Positions 49,148 to 58,387 are shown, numbered from the stretch's first letter. The stretch: DNA of 64,000 nucleotides from Hafnia alvei (GCF_034424155.1 NZ_CP139992.1:610012-674011); one strand, 5' to 3'. The notes: a model not told the origin generated them from the sequence alone. Made by a program: numbers and translations.

Positions 49148-49280
49148 TGAAAACATATCCTTTGTTTTTAAGTCGCATAAGGATACGTAATGAAGGGGGA
49201 ATTCTTCTGACGCCGATCAAGAAAGCTATTACTTGATTTAGTAGTAATAGATAAGAATGTTTTAAGTTGACTCCGTCTTT

Positions 49281-50075
49281 CTAACCCAGCGTGAGCGGGC
49301 AATCACCACACTCTTTCATCTTAGGCAGCTTATAGCGTTGGCAGCAGGTACGGCGCTGAATAGTACCGTTACGCATCAGTACGGTGCGATAGAGTGGGTT
49401 GTCTTGGCCGTCGGGGAAAGAGGCGGAGAAAAAGAGAGCCTGTTCGAGCTGCGAGAAAAGCACATCACCAATCAGGGGACGTAATTCTCCTAAATACCAA
49501 TGCATCACATAGCCAATATTGCTCCACATCAGCTTAGCGTTTAAAACGCCTTGGCGCGCAATGGCGTTTACTGCTGGAATCAGATGACGCTCAACTAAGG
49601 ACACCATACGTTGTAGAGGAGTGCTGTTACGGGCGTCACCGGCTATTAACTGCGGATAATAGATAAATGCCTCAGGGCGTCCACTTTCATGGAAACGAAC
49701 TTTGAACTGCCGAATATGTGGATCGAGAGGGGCTGATTGCTGAAGTAACAACAGCATCATTGGCGGCACCAATAACCCAAAATACCACTGCGCCCACAGG
49801 GATTCTAACGGTTTGGCTTCCGGCGTTTTATCAGGGTATTCAGCGTAGTGTTCTTGCTGATAGTTTGCCATGAGCTTGGCGTAGGTTTCTGCCGTTGACC
49901 ATTGCATAGCAGATAAATCGTGGCTAGCTGCTGATTCATCGATCAAGAACGTGGTGAGAAAATGAGGGTAGTGCTGGCTAAAAAGCGCAGTGAGCTCTTC
50001 CGCTTCTGGCGGAAAAGCAGGAAAGACGGCTGGAAAGTAGGCATCAAATTCAGTCAGCGCAGTTATCTTCACCAC
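49281..50075 (-). CDS. fhuF: FhuF, ferric-siderophore reductase
   Basis: Cytosolic [2Fe-2S] protein that reduces iron from hydroxamate siderophores, notably ferrioxamine. At 264 aa it has the unusual cluster ligands CC-x10-C-x2-C at the C-terminus (C244, C245, C256, C259). E. coli needs FhuF to use ferrioxamine B. It is preceded by a Fur-box-like sequence. In E. coli fhuF precedes yjjZ and leuQPV, as here apart from the inserted cyclase gene. Confidence 0.95.
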   Translation of the reverse strand: MVKITALTEFDAYFPAVFPAFPPEAEELTALFSQHYPHFLTTFLIDESAASHDLSAMQWSTAETYAKLMANYQQEHYAEYPDKTPEAKPLESLWAQWYFGLLVPPMMLLLLQQSAPLDPHIRQFKVRFHESGRPEAFIYYPQLIAGDARNSTPLQRMVSLVERHLIPAVNAIARQGVLNAKLMWSNIGYVMHWYLGELRPLIGDVLFSQLEQALFFSASFPDGQDNPLYRTVLMRNGTIQRRTCCQRYKLPKMKECGDCPLTLG

Positions 50076-50107
50076 AACACCCTAGAGATTAAGTATCAAA
50101 ACGCAAT

Positions 50108-50126
50108 AGTACTGATAACTATTATC
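50108..50126. promoter_or_regulatory. Fur-box-like site upstream of fhuF
   Basis: AGTACTGATAACTATTATC matches the Fur consensus at 14 of 19 positions, 33 bp before the fhuF start. The rest of the 306-bp gap 50076-50381 is AT-rich and shows no gene. Confidence 0.6.
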
Positions 50127-50336
50127 AATCGCAAGATGGTGGTTGAACGAAATGTGTCATAGCGCTCATTTAGGTGAAAATTGAAAACTGGTGGTGATGG
50201 CTAAGCTAAATGACCAGCATAAACATCGTTGACGCCACAATGTCGGCAAGTAAAGGACGGTGAGTTACGTTACGGGACTATATTTTTTTTAATAATTTAT
50301 CTTTTAATCAACATATCTACGAATAGGTTGTGCTTA

Positions 50337-50365
50337 GCTAGATAGAAATTATTTTCCTATCTAGC
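50337..50365 (-). terminator. Hairpin after the diguanylate cyclase gene
   Basis: GCTAGATAG / CTATCTAGC 9-bp stem with an 11-nt AT-rich loop just past the stop. Confidence 0.6.
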
Positions 50366-50381
50366 AGATTATAAAAAGAAA

Positions 50382-51479
50382 TTAGGTTTCTTTTTGCAAT
50401 AAAACTCTATTACGACCTTTCTGTTTTGATATGTACAGCGCTTGATCGGCACGCGTTATGGCATTTTCTAAATTATTGCCATGCATCTCTGAAAGCCCCG
50501 CTGAAATTGTTACCACGTTGCTTCCATTTGGCTGGTATTCATTGATTAACGCCAACTGTTCTACATGCAAACGAATATGCTCACATATTTGTATCGCGAG
50601 ACTTTCAGACGCATCGCGTAAAATAAGTAAAAACTCTTCACCGCCATAACGAATGGCTAAATCTCTAGTACGAACGGCTTCTTTGATAATTTGAGCAATA
50701 CTTTTTAATGCTATATCACCGTATTGATGTCCGTAGTGATCGTTATAGAGTTTAAAGAAATCAATATCTAACATGACAACAAAGTGTTTATGCTCAGTGT
50801 CACAATCGCTGCCCATATGATGGAACTGGAACTCGAGGCCACGGCGGTTAAGTAGCGTGGTAAGGGGATCAATCATGCTAAGATCGCTGAATCGCGCTCT
50901 GTCTTGCTCCAACTGAGTGACTAGTCTGCGTGTAAATGCCTCACGCCGCCGCGTCATTGCGTGATGCAATGACAACGCAATGATCGGTAATGTGAGAACG
51001 AATAAAATACGCGTCATATTGTGGAAATCTTCCAACACAATAACGGTTATTGCGACGGGAACGGCATTAAGGCAAAACGCTAATAAGTTGTCAGAAAGCG
51101 CGACGGCTGCAATAAAAAATATGCTGAACAGATTGATCAATAAAAACTCATGGCTGTTGGCGTCAACATGCTGATATTTAGCTGCTATATGAAACGACCA
51201 TAGCAATCCTAGCAATAGAGAAGCAACGTTGAGCTTCAGCAGATATTTGTCGCGATGCCATATCAATGATATGGACGAGAATAGGCAAAAGACAAAAACG
51301 CCAATGCCTGCAAACGTATACGGCGGATCTGTCTGTAATGGATTGAGCAGCGCATAAAACGATGTAGCACCATTTAACAGGATAAATAGCAAGAATGTCA
51401 TATGGCTTTTGCTATTTAATAGGTCGTCGTAGTTTTTTGCGTTCATTAAATAAGGCTCGTGACTGTCAATATCGCTCAA
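50382..51479 (-). CDS. Membrane-bound GGDEF diguanylate cyclase
   Basis: A 365-aa protein with an N-terminal membrane domain of about six helices (about 28-172) and a C-terminal GGDEF domain. The active site is GGEEF at 279-283, preceded by an RxxD inhibitory site (RTRD, 270-273) at the usual five-residue distance, so c-di-GMP synthesis with product inhibition is expected. The input signal is unknown. It is inserted between fhuF and yjjZ relative to E. coli. Confidence 0.9.
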   Translation of the reverse strand: MSDIDSHEPYLMNAKNYDDLLNSKSHMTFLLFILLNGATSFYALLNPLQTDPPYTFAGIGVFVFCLFSSISLIWHRDKYLLKLNVASLLLGLLWSFHIAAKYQHVDANSHEFLLINLFSIFFIAAVALSDNLLAFCLNAVPVAITVIVLEDFHNMTRILFVLTLPIIALSLHHAMTRRREAFTRRLVTQLEQDRARFSDLSMIDPLTTLLNRRGLEFQFHHMGSDCDTEHKHFVVMLDIDFFKLYNDHYGHQYGDIALKSIAQIIKEAVRTRDLAIRYGGEEFLLILRDASESLAIQICEHIRLHVEQLALINEYQPNGSNVVTISAGLSEMHGNNLENAITRADQALYISKQKGRNRVLLQKET

Positions 51480-51738
51480 AATAAAAATAGAAAATGGCAG
51501 TAATATGTTAGCTGTTAGACAAGAATTTTCTTAGGGATGTCTGATGTGGCGATAAAACTAACAGCTTTGATCTAAGATGTCATGCGCTTGTAATCAATGT
51601 GGGTTATATCGCCTTTTTTTGAGTGAATATCGTACAGTGCCTTTGCATGTCCGGCCGATTTAATGCCTTTACACATACATAATTCATGGGTGAAACGGTC
51701 CATGACTCAGTATATGATATTGGGAATTATTATCATTT

Positions 51739-52041
51739 ATGGTGCGGATTATGCTGATTGCTGCGATGGCGTTTCTGGTGGTGTGGGGGATAAGTTTATG
51801 GGTCTGCAAATCTCTTAGCGGGATTTGGGGGATAAGCTTGCCGACGTTAGTGCTACCCATGCTGATTGTTTCCAATCTGAATCTATCTTTTTTAAAAGGC
51901 ATGATGGTGCTGGCCATGTTGGTCACGTTGGCGATGCTGTTTAATCCACGTCTGCGCAACTATGTGCTGCTTCCATCAGGGCTGGCTCTGGCGGGAGGGT
52001 TAGCGACAATTTCATTAAATTACAATTACTTTGGGATTTAA
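51739..52041 (+). CDS. yjjZ: DUF1435 small membrane protein (YjjZ-like)
   Basis: A 100-aa hydrophobic protein with three to four membrane segments (about 3-22, 27-48, 53-70, 76-95). E. coli yjjZ, of family DUF1435, lies in the same place between fhuF and the leu tRNAs. Function unknown. The start is uncertain: no clear ribosome-binding site precedes 51739, and the Met at 51751 is an alternative. Confidence 0.65.
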   Translation: MVRIMLIAAMAFLVVWGISLWVCKSLSGIWGISLPTLVLPMLIVSNLNLSFLKGMMVLAMLVTLAMLFNPRLRNYVLLPSGLALAGGLATISLNYNYFGI

Positions 52042-52151
52042 TATGCGGGTATACGAGCGAGAAATTATTTGAATTGAAAGCGAATAGTAAAAGCGAATAG
52101 TAAAATAGAGGGATTTTAAGAAGACTCGCTGAGGAAGAAGAAACAATCTGT

Positions 52152-52238
52152 TGGTGCGAAGAGAGGGACTTGAACCCTCACGTCCGTAAGAACACTAACA
52201 CCTGAAGCTAGCGCGTCTACCAATTCCGCCACCTTCGC
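52152..52238 (-). tRNA. leuV: tRNA-Leu (CAG), third of the transcript
   Basis: 87-nt class II tRNA with encoded CCA; anticodon loop CUUCAGGU. The variable arm has GUGUUCUUACGGAC, with a U where the upstream-most copy has C, giving a G-U pair. Part of a tandem leuQPV-type array. Confidence 0.95.
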
Positions 52239-52285
52239 ACATCAGATTACTTTTCTGTACTGCAGTTTGACTATGCTCACCAGCT

Positions 52286-52372
52286 TGGTGCGAAGAGAGG
52301 GACTTGAACCCTCACGTCCGTAAGAACACTAACACCTGAAGCTAGCGCGTCTACCAATTCCGCCACCTTCGC
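52286..52372 (-). tRNA. leuP: tRNA-Leu (CAG), second of the transcript
   Basis: 87 nt, identical to the copy at 52152 by eye, including the U in the variable arm. A 47-bp spacer separates it from the next. Confidence 0.95.
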
Positions 52373-52406
52373 AAGATGCTGTGAAGCATAAATCATCGTG
52401 GTTATT

Positions 52407-52493
52407 TGGTGCGAAGAGAGGGACTTGAACCCTCACGTCCGTAAGGACACTAACACCTGAAGCTAGCGCGTCTACCAATTCCGCCACCTTCGC
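52407..52493 (-). tRNA. leuQ: tRNA-Leu (CAG), first of the transcript
   Basis: 87 nt; the variable arm reads GUGUCCUUACGGAC, as in E. coli, fully paired. Transcribed first, 235 bp downstream of rsmC's end on the same strand. Confidence 0.95.
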
Positions 52494-52728
52494 ATACCGT
52501 TTACGTCGCCTTGCAGCAACATAACCACGGAGGCGAATTCTAGAGATTTTCGCGGTTACGTCAACACTTATTTCCCCATCAATGCTTGTTTGATGCGCGT
52601 TTGCTGAAAATGTGGGCATTTATTTTGTAAATCACGATAGGACAATGAATTATCGTGATCAATAGCACGGCATGCAGAAAAGTCAGTGGGGCGCTGGTAA
52701 ACCGAGGTTTACCAGCTAAAAGCAGAAA

Positions 52729-53769
52729 TTAACGTTTTTTCTTGGCCATCGCAGCACGGCCTAAGCGTGCTGAATACACTTTGAAACGACCGGTCTGCGC
52801 CAGCACTTCGTGAGCGCCAAAAACATCGTCCAACAGCTGCGGATAAGGCAGGAAGGCGTTAGCCACGATACGCAGTTCACCACCAATTTGCAGCTGTTTA
52901 GCTGCGCCGCGGATCAGCGTTTCTGCAGCGGTTAAGCTGGTTTGCATGCCGTCATGGAACGGTGGGTTCGAAATGATCATGTCAAAGCGTCCGGTAATGT
53001 CGGAATAGACATTGCTGGCAATCACTTCGCCCTGAATATCGTTGGCGGCAAGCGTTGCACGGCTAGATTCAAGCGCAGCAGCGCTGACATCGCTTAGCGT
53101 CAGCTTAATTTTCGGTGACATTTTTGCCATCGCAGCAGACAACACACCTGCACCACAGCCGACGTCTAGAACTTTGCCTTTCATATGTGGTTCAAGCGAA
53201 GACAGCAGCAGATGGCTGCCGACATCCAGCCCGTCGCGGCTAAATACACCCGGTAAGGTGGCGATAGTCAGGCTGCCTGTCTGATAGTTTTCCCACCAGT
53301 CTTCGAGCTTGAAATCGCTCTGTTTTTCTAAACGACCGTGATACAAACCGCAGCGGCGTGCGCTGTCGATTTTATTCAGCGGGCCAAACGCTTCGATGAC
53401 ACCTTCGGCGCTACGCACGCCTGCGCGGTTTTCACCGACGATAAATAATTCAGTGCCAACCGGCAGCAAAGAGAACAGGTTTTGCAACTGGAACTGTGCT
53501 TCTTGCTTGCTCTTGGGCCAGTAGTAAATCAGGGTGTCGCAGTCGGCAACCAGTTCTGCATCAGCCGTCAGCCCAAACTGGCAGCGCTCTGCCATCGTGC
53601 GGCTCAACTGCTGCCAATGATGATACTGATTGGTGTGAACACGAACCTCTGCCGCTTCAAACTGTGCTGGCAGGGTATCTTGTAAATCGCCTGCAAAGAG
53701 GACTCGGCGTGATTCGAATTCCTCGCTGTGGCGCAGAATGACTTCGCTGGCAGGGGTAAATAATGACAT
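52729..53769 (-). CDS. rsmC: RsmC, 16S rRNA (guanine-1207-N2) methyltransferase
   Basis: SAM-dependent enzyme making m2G1207 in 16S rRNA. At 346 aa it has an N-terminal pseudo-methyltransferase domain and an active C-terminal domain with [13 protein letters not shown] and the NPPFHDG motif. Same build as RlmG at 2.5 kb. Divergent from holD, as in E. coli. Confidence 0.97.
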   Translation of the reverse strand: MSLFTPASEVILRHSEEFESRRVLFAGDLQDTLPAQFEAAEVRVHTNQYHHWQQLSRTMAERCQFGLTADAELVADCDTLIYYWPKSKQEAQFQLQNLFSLLPVGTELFIVGENRAGVRSAEGVIEAFGPLNKIDSARRCGLYHGRLEKQSDFKLEDWWENYQTGSLTIATLPGVFSRDGLDVGSHLLLSSLEPHMKGKVLDVGCGAGVLSAAMAKMSPKIKLTLSDVSAAALESSRATLAANDIQGEVIASNVYSDITGRFDMIISNPPFHDGMQTSLTAAETLIRGAAKQLQIGGELRIVANAFLPYPQLLDDVFGAHEVLAQTGRFKVYSARLGRAAMAKKKR

Positions 53770-53809
53770 TAAACGTGTTTCCTTAGGTTAACTAGCCGCG
53801 CAGTATATA

Positions 53810-53860
53810 CCCAAACTACGTGGAGTTGCAGCCAACACCGCGCCGCTTCGTGCAACAAGG
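53810..53860. repeat. ERIC-end-like short repeat
   Basis: TATACCCAAACTACGTGGAGTTGCAG followed by GC-rich sequence. It matches 34660-34705 over its first 26 bases apart from a few changes and resembles the ERIC terminus. It sits between divergent rsmC and holD. Confidence 0.5.
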
Positions 53861-53954
53861 AGATTGAGCTTTAATGACGCGGGTTCGCTAGCTTTGCTAG
53901 AATACGCGGCAATATCGTTTCTTTAACGTCTCTTTGACACTTTAGCAGGACAGT

Positions 53955-54365
53955 ATGGCCACCCGACGCGACCTTCTTTTACAGCAGCTTGGTATTACTC
54001 AGTGGGTGCTGCGGCGTCCAACGGCGCTGCATGGCGAGATTGCGGTGAGTGTACCTAGCTCGACCCGCTTATTAATTGTTTCCGCGGAGCCGATTTCTCC
54101 CGATGACGTTTTGTTGTGTGACGTTCTCAAGGCATTGATGCTTGCGCCGGATCAGGCGGTTATTCTCACGCCAGAACAGTACGCCATGCTTAATGATGGT
54201 GCAGAATATTATGTTTGGTGGCTAGGCGATCCTCCGGCTACCGAACGCGCAAGCGCTACGCTGCATTCTCCGGCGCTCAGTGCGCTTTACCATAACTCAG
54301 GCGCCAAACGCGCGCTATGGCAGCAAATTTGTCATGATGAACAACATTTCTTCCCTAAAGGGTGA
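53955..54365 (+). CDS. holD: HolD, DNA polymerase III psi subunit
   Basis: Links the clamp loader to SSB through the chi-psi pair. At 136 aa it has the family's start MATRRDLLLQQLGITQWVLRRP and YVWWLGD. The last 29 bp overlap the start of rimI, a conserved arrangement in enterobacteria. Confidence 0.95.
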   Translation: MATRRDLLLQQLGITQWVLRRPTALHGEIAVSVPSSTRLLIVSAEPISPDDVLLCDVLKALMLAPDQAVILTPEQYAMLNDGAEYYVWWLGDPPATERASATLHSPALSALYHNSGAKRALWQQICHDEQHFFPKG

Positions 54366-54801
54366 GATCTCACCTCTCACCGAGGCTGATTTTAAAGCGG
54401 CTTTTGACATCGAATGTGCCAGCCACGCGTTTCCGTGGACGGAAAAAACGTTCCTCAGCAATCATGGGGAGCGTTATTACAATCTAAAATTAGAATGCGA
54501 CGGAAAACTCGCCGCTTTTGCGATTACGCAGGTGGTGCTTGATGAAGCCACACTGTTCAACATCGCCGTTGCTCCAGAGTTCCAACGCAAGGGGCTTGGG
54601 CGTGAATTACTGGATGCGTTAATTGTAGGGCTTGAGGAAAAAGGCATCGTGACATTGTGGTTAGAGGTACGAGACTCTAACCGCGCAGCGATCGCGCTTT
54701 ATGAGTCGCTTGGCTTTAACGAAGTTTCAATACGCCGCAATTATTACCCAACCGCCGATGGCCGCGAAGACGCCCGTATTATGGCGTTACCGCTGGGCTG
54801 A
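54337..54801 (+). CDS. rimI: RimI, ribosomal protein bS18 alanine N-acetyltransferase
   Basis: GNAT enzyme, 154 aa, that acetylates the N-terminus of bS18. Motifs: VVLDEATLFNIAV, the acetyl-CoA loop Q-R-K-G-L-G and LYESLGFNEVSIRRNYY. The start at 54337 (MNNISSL) aligns with E. coli MNTISSL; a Met one codon before is equally placed. Coupled to holD. Confidence 0.94.
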   Translation: MNNISSLKGEISPLTEADFKAAFDIECASHAFPWTEKTFLSNHGERYYNLKLECDGKLAAFAITQVVLDEATLFNIAVAPEFQRKGLGRELLDALIVGLEEKGIVTLWLEVRDSNRAAIALYESLGFNEVSIRRNYYPTADGREDARIMALPLG

Positions 54802-54809
54802 TCTGCAAA

Positions 54810-54915
54810 ACAACGATTTTGTTGTTATTTGCTGTAATTACAACTATTAAGTTGTATTCTGCGTGAAAAACAATTCATTAGTTGTTAATGGCATGATTAA
54901 CAACTAATCTGTTGT
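54810..54915. promoter_or_regulatory. Four ACAAC-N6-GTTGT operators at exact 30-bp spacing
   Basis: Sites at 54810-54825, 54840-54855, 54870-54885 (one mismatch, ACAAT) and 54900-54915. Each is a 16-bp palindrome with an AT-rich centre, and starts are exactly 30 bp apart. They lie just upstream of hipB and are most probably HipB operators, although they differ from E. coli's TATCC-N8-GGATA. Confidence 0.85.
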
Positions 54916-54941
54916 TATTGTCTTACGCTGAGTTTATCGCC

Positions 54942-55259
54942 ATGAAACACCTCTCTGAGCTACCCAGCCAGCTTAAACTGCGCCGGCAACAGCTCGATCT
55001 CAATCAAAAAGATATGCTGATGAAAATTGGCATGTCACAGCAGCAATACCAGCGTATTGAAGCGGGGGGCGATCCACGCTTGTCGACTCTACTTAGGGTG
55101 CTGGAAGGGATGGATTTGGAGCTGATGCTGGTACCGCGGGATAAAGTTATTGCGGTGGACGAGTTGCTCGCTGTCAGCTTGAAACCAACGGCTTCGGAGG
55201 CGCAAACTCAGCCTCAGAATGAGGATTTGCAAGATATTCTGCGTAAATTAGAGGACTAG
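54942..55259 (+). CDS. hipB: HipB-type antitoxin/repressor
   Basis: A 105-aa Xre-type helix-turn-helix protein (LKLRRQQLDLNQKDMLMKIGMSQQQYQRIEAGGDPRLSTLLRVL, about 12-55) with a flexible C-terminal tail as in HipB. It should repress the operon through the upstream palindromes and hold HipA. The ATG at 54942 is chosen; a longer in-frame start would run back into the last operator. One base separates it from the earliest hipA start codon. Confidence 0.88.
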   Translation: MKHLSELPSQLKLRRQQLDLNQKDMLMKIGMSQQQYQRIEAGGDPRLSTLLRVLEGMDLELMLVPRDKVIAVDELLAVSLKPTASEAQTQPQNEDLQDILRKLED

Positions 55260-55264
55260 CGGTG

Positions 55265-56530
55265 ATGAGGCAAACGGAGTCCGTTCAGGCATTAGCGTTG
55301 TATCTCAACCAACAACGGGTTGGGGTTCTGACACATTATGCGAGCAGTCATAATATTCTGACCTTTGATCCTGAATATGCCGCGTTGCCACCCTCGGTTC
55401 GTCCTATTCTTACGTTACAACAAGTCATCAATCCTCACTATTTACAGTTACCGCTCAGGGCGAGCATGAGATTGCCGCCGGTGCTGTCTAACCTCCTTTC
55501 TGAAGGGGCGTTACGAGACTTAATGACGCGAACGTTAAAGTTGCACCATGACGCCGAGTTTCCGCTACTTGCTTATACCGGTGGTAATTTGCCCGGTGCG
55601 CTTATCGCTAAACCTCTCACGTTGGGTGATATTCCTGCATGGGCGTTGTCTGCTCGTGGTGAACGCTTAGAAGCGGTTCAGATTGAGCTTCGCCATCAGG
55701 CGGATAAGTTTTCTTTGGCCGGTGTGCAGATGAAATTTTCCGCTCAAAGCCGAGACAACCGCTTTAATGTCAGTGCAGACACCGATGGCGATAGCTGGAT
55801 TATCAAAACGCCTTCAACGATTCATGCCCACGTACCGGAGAATGAATTTACGGCGATGACGCTGGCAAAGGCGATTGGCGTTGAGATCCCAGAAATTAAA
55901 TTAGTCGAACTGTCTCAGCTAGATAATTTACCCAAGATCAATCTACCGGATGAACGCTATGCATATGCCATTCGCCGGTTTGATCGCGGTGAAACGGGCA
56001 GAATACACACCGAGGATTTTGCACAGATATTGGGTGTCTATCCACATGAAAAGTATGGTCGCTATAACTATGAAATGGTGGCTGCCTTGATGTACCGGTT
56101 TGGTGCAGGTGGTTTGGCTGATGTACAGCAAATGGCCCGTCGTCTGCTGGCGAATATTTTGCTGGCCAACGGCGATGCTCATTTAAAAAACTGGACGATG
56201 ATCTACCGCGATACTTTAAATGGTCGGCTATCTCCGGCCTATGATATTGTGACGACGTTACCTTACGTTGCAGGTGAGGACAGCGTTGCCTTAAATATGG
56301 CAAAAGAAAAACGCTGGCAACACATTGAACTATCGACCTTTGAACGCTGGACTGAGCGCGTTCAAATTGCTTGGCCCGCCATTGCGGTTCATTTGCAAGA
56401 TGCTATTTCAACAGCACGGCAAATTTGGCCTTCTATGCTCGAAGAATTGCCAATGAAGGAGGAACATAAAATCGTATTAAAAAACCATTGGGCGAGCCTC
56501 TCTTCCGACTTCCGCATCGCTGTGCCTTAG
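55265..56530 (+). CDS. hipA: HipA-type serine/threonine kinase toxin
   Basis: A 421-aa HipA-family kinase. E. coli HipA stops growth by phosphorylating GltX. Key residues appear conserved in position: S150 (DKFSLAGVQ, autophosphorylation loop), K181 (IIKTP), D304 in NGDAHLKN and D327 in SPAYDIV. The N-subdomain covers about 8-115. Start: ATG 55265 has GAGGA 9 bases upstream; GTG 55262 is possible. It occupies the site where E. coli has yjjG. Target specificity cannot be inferred. Confidence 0.9.
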   Translation: MRQTESVQALALYLNQQRVGVLTHYASSHNILTFDPEYAALPPSVRPILTLQQVINPHYLQLPLRASMRLPPVLSNLLSEGALRDLMTRTLKLHHDAEFPLLAYTGGNLPGALIAKPLTLGDIPAWALSARGERLEAVQIELRHQADKFSLAGVQMKFSAQSRDNRFNVSADTDGDSWIIKTPSTIHAHVPENEFTAMTLAKAIGVEIPEIKLVELSQLDNLPKINLPDERYAYAIRRFDRGETGRIHTEDFAQILGVYPHEKYGRYNYEMVAALMYRFGAGGLADVQQMARRLLANILLANGDAHLKNWTMIYRDTLNGRLSPAYDIVTTLPYVAGEDSVALNMAKEKRWQHIELSTFERWTERVQIAWPAIAVHLQDAISTARQIWPSMLEELPMKEEHKIVLKNHWASLSSDFRIAVP

Positions 56531-56581
56531 CGCTTAAAAAACGATTGATTGTCTAACCTGACTAAATCAGGGAAAATAGCC

Positions 56582-56712
56582 CGCTATACCCGTCATACTT
56601 CGAGCCGCATGTGCGTTGGCTACGTTTGTTCACCCTAGTCACATAGTTATCTATGCTCCTAGGGATTCACAAACTTGCCGCCTTCCTGCAACTCGAATTA
56701 TTTAGGTTATAA
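56582..56712. repeat. ERIC (IRU) element
   Basis: About 127-130 bp, full length, beginning TATACCCGTCATACTTCGAG and ending ACTCGAATTATTTAGGTTATA, with the central CACATAGTTATCTATG...CCTAGGGATTC. Matches the ERIC consensus from end to end, between hipA and prfC. Confidence 0.92.
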
Positions 56713-56797
56713 CCCTTTTTATTCCCGCTTTGCGTAACAATAAATCGCCTGAATTACGGGCGTTGGCGCAGGGTGGCTAACGATAGAACGTAAAAAC

Positions 56798-58387
56798 ATG
56801 TCTCCTAGTGAATACGCTCGCGAAGTGGCTAAACGCCGCACTTTCGCAATTATTTCTCACCCCGATGCCGGTAAAACCACGATCACTGAAAAAGTTCTGT
56901 TATTCGGACAGGCTATTCAGACCGCGGGTACGGTAAAAGGGCGCGGCTCTAACCAGCATGCTAAATCTGACTGGATGGAGATGGAAAAACAACGTGGTAT
57001 TTCGATTACCACCTCGGTGATGCAGTTCCCTTACCACGATTGTTTGGTAAACCTGCTCGATACCCCAGGGCACGAAGACTTCTCTGAAGATACCTATCGT
57101 ACCCTGACCGCCGTTGACTGCTGCTTGATGGTTATCGATGCGGCAAAAGGCGTCGAAGATCGTACCCGTAAGCTCATGGAAGTTACGCGCCTGCGTGATA
57201 CGCCGATCTTGACCTTCATGAACAAAGTTGACCGCGAAATTCGCGATCCGATGGAGTTGCTGGACGAAGTCGAAAACGAGCTGCGTATTGTGTGCGCGCC
57301 AATCACTTGGCCAATCGGCTGTGGTAAATCGTTTAAGGGTGTTTATCACCTGTATAAAGACGAAACCTATCTGTATCAAACAGGTAAAGGCCACACCATT
57401 CAGGAAGTCCGCATCGTTAAAGGTTTGGACAACCCTGATCTGGATGCTGCCGTTGGCGAAGATCTAGCAGAGCAGCTGCGTGGTGAACTGGAGTTGGTAA
57501 AAGGCGCTGCCGCGGAGTTTGATAAGGACGATTTCCTTAATGGTGAATTGACCCCTGTCTTCTTCGGTACGGCTCTGGGTAACTTCGGTGTTGACCACAT
57601 GCTTGATGGCTTGGTGGATTGGGCTCCTGCGCCAATGCCACGCAAAACCGATACCCGCGTGGTCAGCGCTGATGAAGAGAAGTTCACCGGTTTCGTGTTT
57701 AAAATTCAGGCCAATATGGACCCAAAACACCGTGACCGCGTAGCCTTTATGCGCGTGGTGTCTGGCCGTTATGAAAAAAGCATGAAACTGCGTCAGGTCC
57801 GCACGGGCAAAGACGTGGTGATCTCTGACGCCCTGACCTTTATGGCTGGTGACCGCTCACACCTTGAAGAAGCCTATGCGGGCGACATCATCGGTTTGCA
57901 TAACCACGGCACGATTCAGATTGGTGATACGTTCACTCAGGGTGAAGATATGAAGTTCACCGGTATTCCGAACTTTGCGCCAGAGCTGTTCCGTCGCATC
58001 CGTCTGCGCGATCCGCTGAAACAGAAACAGCTGCTGAAAGGCTTGGTTCAGCTGTCTGAAGAGGGCGCGGTGCAGGTGTTCCGTCCAATTCACAACAACG
58101 ATCTGATTGTGGGTGCGGTCGGTGTGCTGCAGTTTGAAGTGGTGGTAGCACGTCTGAAAAGCGAATATAACGTTGAAGCTATCTACGAATCCGTTAACGT
58201 ATCAACCGCTCGTTGGGTTGAGTGCGATGACGTGAAGAAATTCGAAGAGTTTAAACGTAAGAACGAGCTGAACTTAGCGTTAGATGGCGGTGATAATTTA
58301 GCCTATATTGCGCCAACGATGGTCAACCTTAATCTGGCTAGCGAACGCTACCCTGAAGTGAAATTCCGCAAAACTCGCGAGCATTAA
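56798..58387 (+). CDS. prfC: PrfC, peptide chain release factor RF3
   Basis: GTPase that recycles RF1/RF2 after termination, 529 aa. G1 [11 protein letters not shown], switch [14 protein letters not shown]3 DTPGHEDF, G4 NKVD; then EF-Tu-like domain II and domain III. Near identical in layout to E. coli RF3. Ends at a strong terminator. Confidence 0.97.
   Translation: MSPSEYAREVAKRRTFAIISHPDAGKTTITEKVLLFGQAIQTAGTVKGRGSNQHAKSDWMEMEKQRGISITTSVMQFPYHDCLVNLLDTPGHEDFSEDTYRTLTAVDCCLMVIDAAKGVEDRTRKLMEVTRLRDTPILTFMNKVDREIRDPMELLDEVENELRIVCAPITWPIGCGKSFKGVYHLYKDETYLYQTGKGHTIQEVRIVKGLDNPDLDAAVGEDLAEQLRGELELVKGAAAEFDKDDFLNGELTPVFFGTALGNFGVDHMLDGLVDWAPAPMPRKTDTRVVSADEEKFTGFVFKIQANMDPKHRDRVAFMRVVSGRYEKSMKLRQVRTGKDVVISDALTFMAGDRSHLEEAYAGDIIGLHNHGTIQIGDTFTQGEDMKFTGIPNFAPELFRRIRLRDPLKQKQLLKGLVQLSEEGAVQVFRPIHNNDLIVGAVGVLQFEVVVARLKSEYNVEAIYESVNVSTARWVECDDVKKFEEFKRKNELNLALDGGDNLAYIAPTMVNLNLASERYPEVKFRKTREH

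Noticed and set aside
56900..57394. 164-aa minus-strand frame inside prfC
   Set aside because: Lies opposite the RF3 GTPase domain; no independent evidence.
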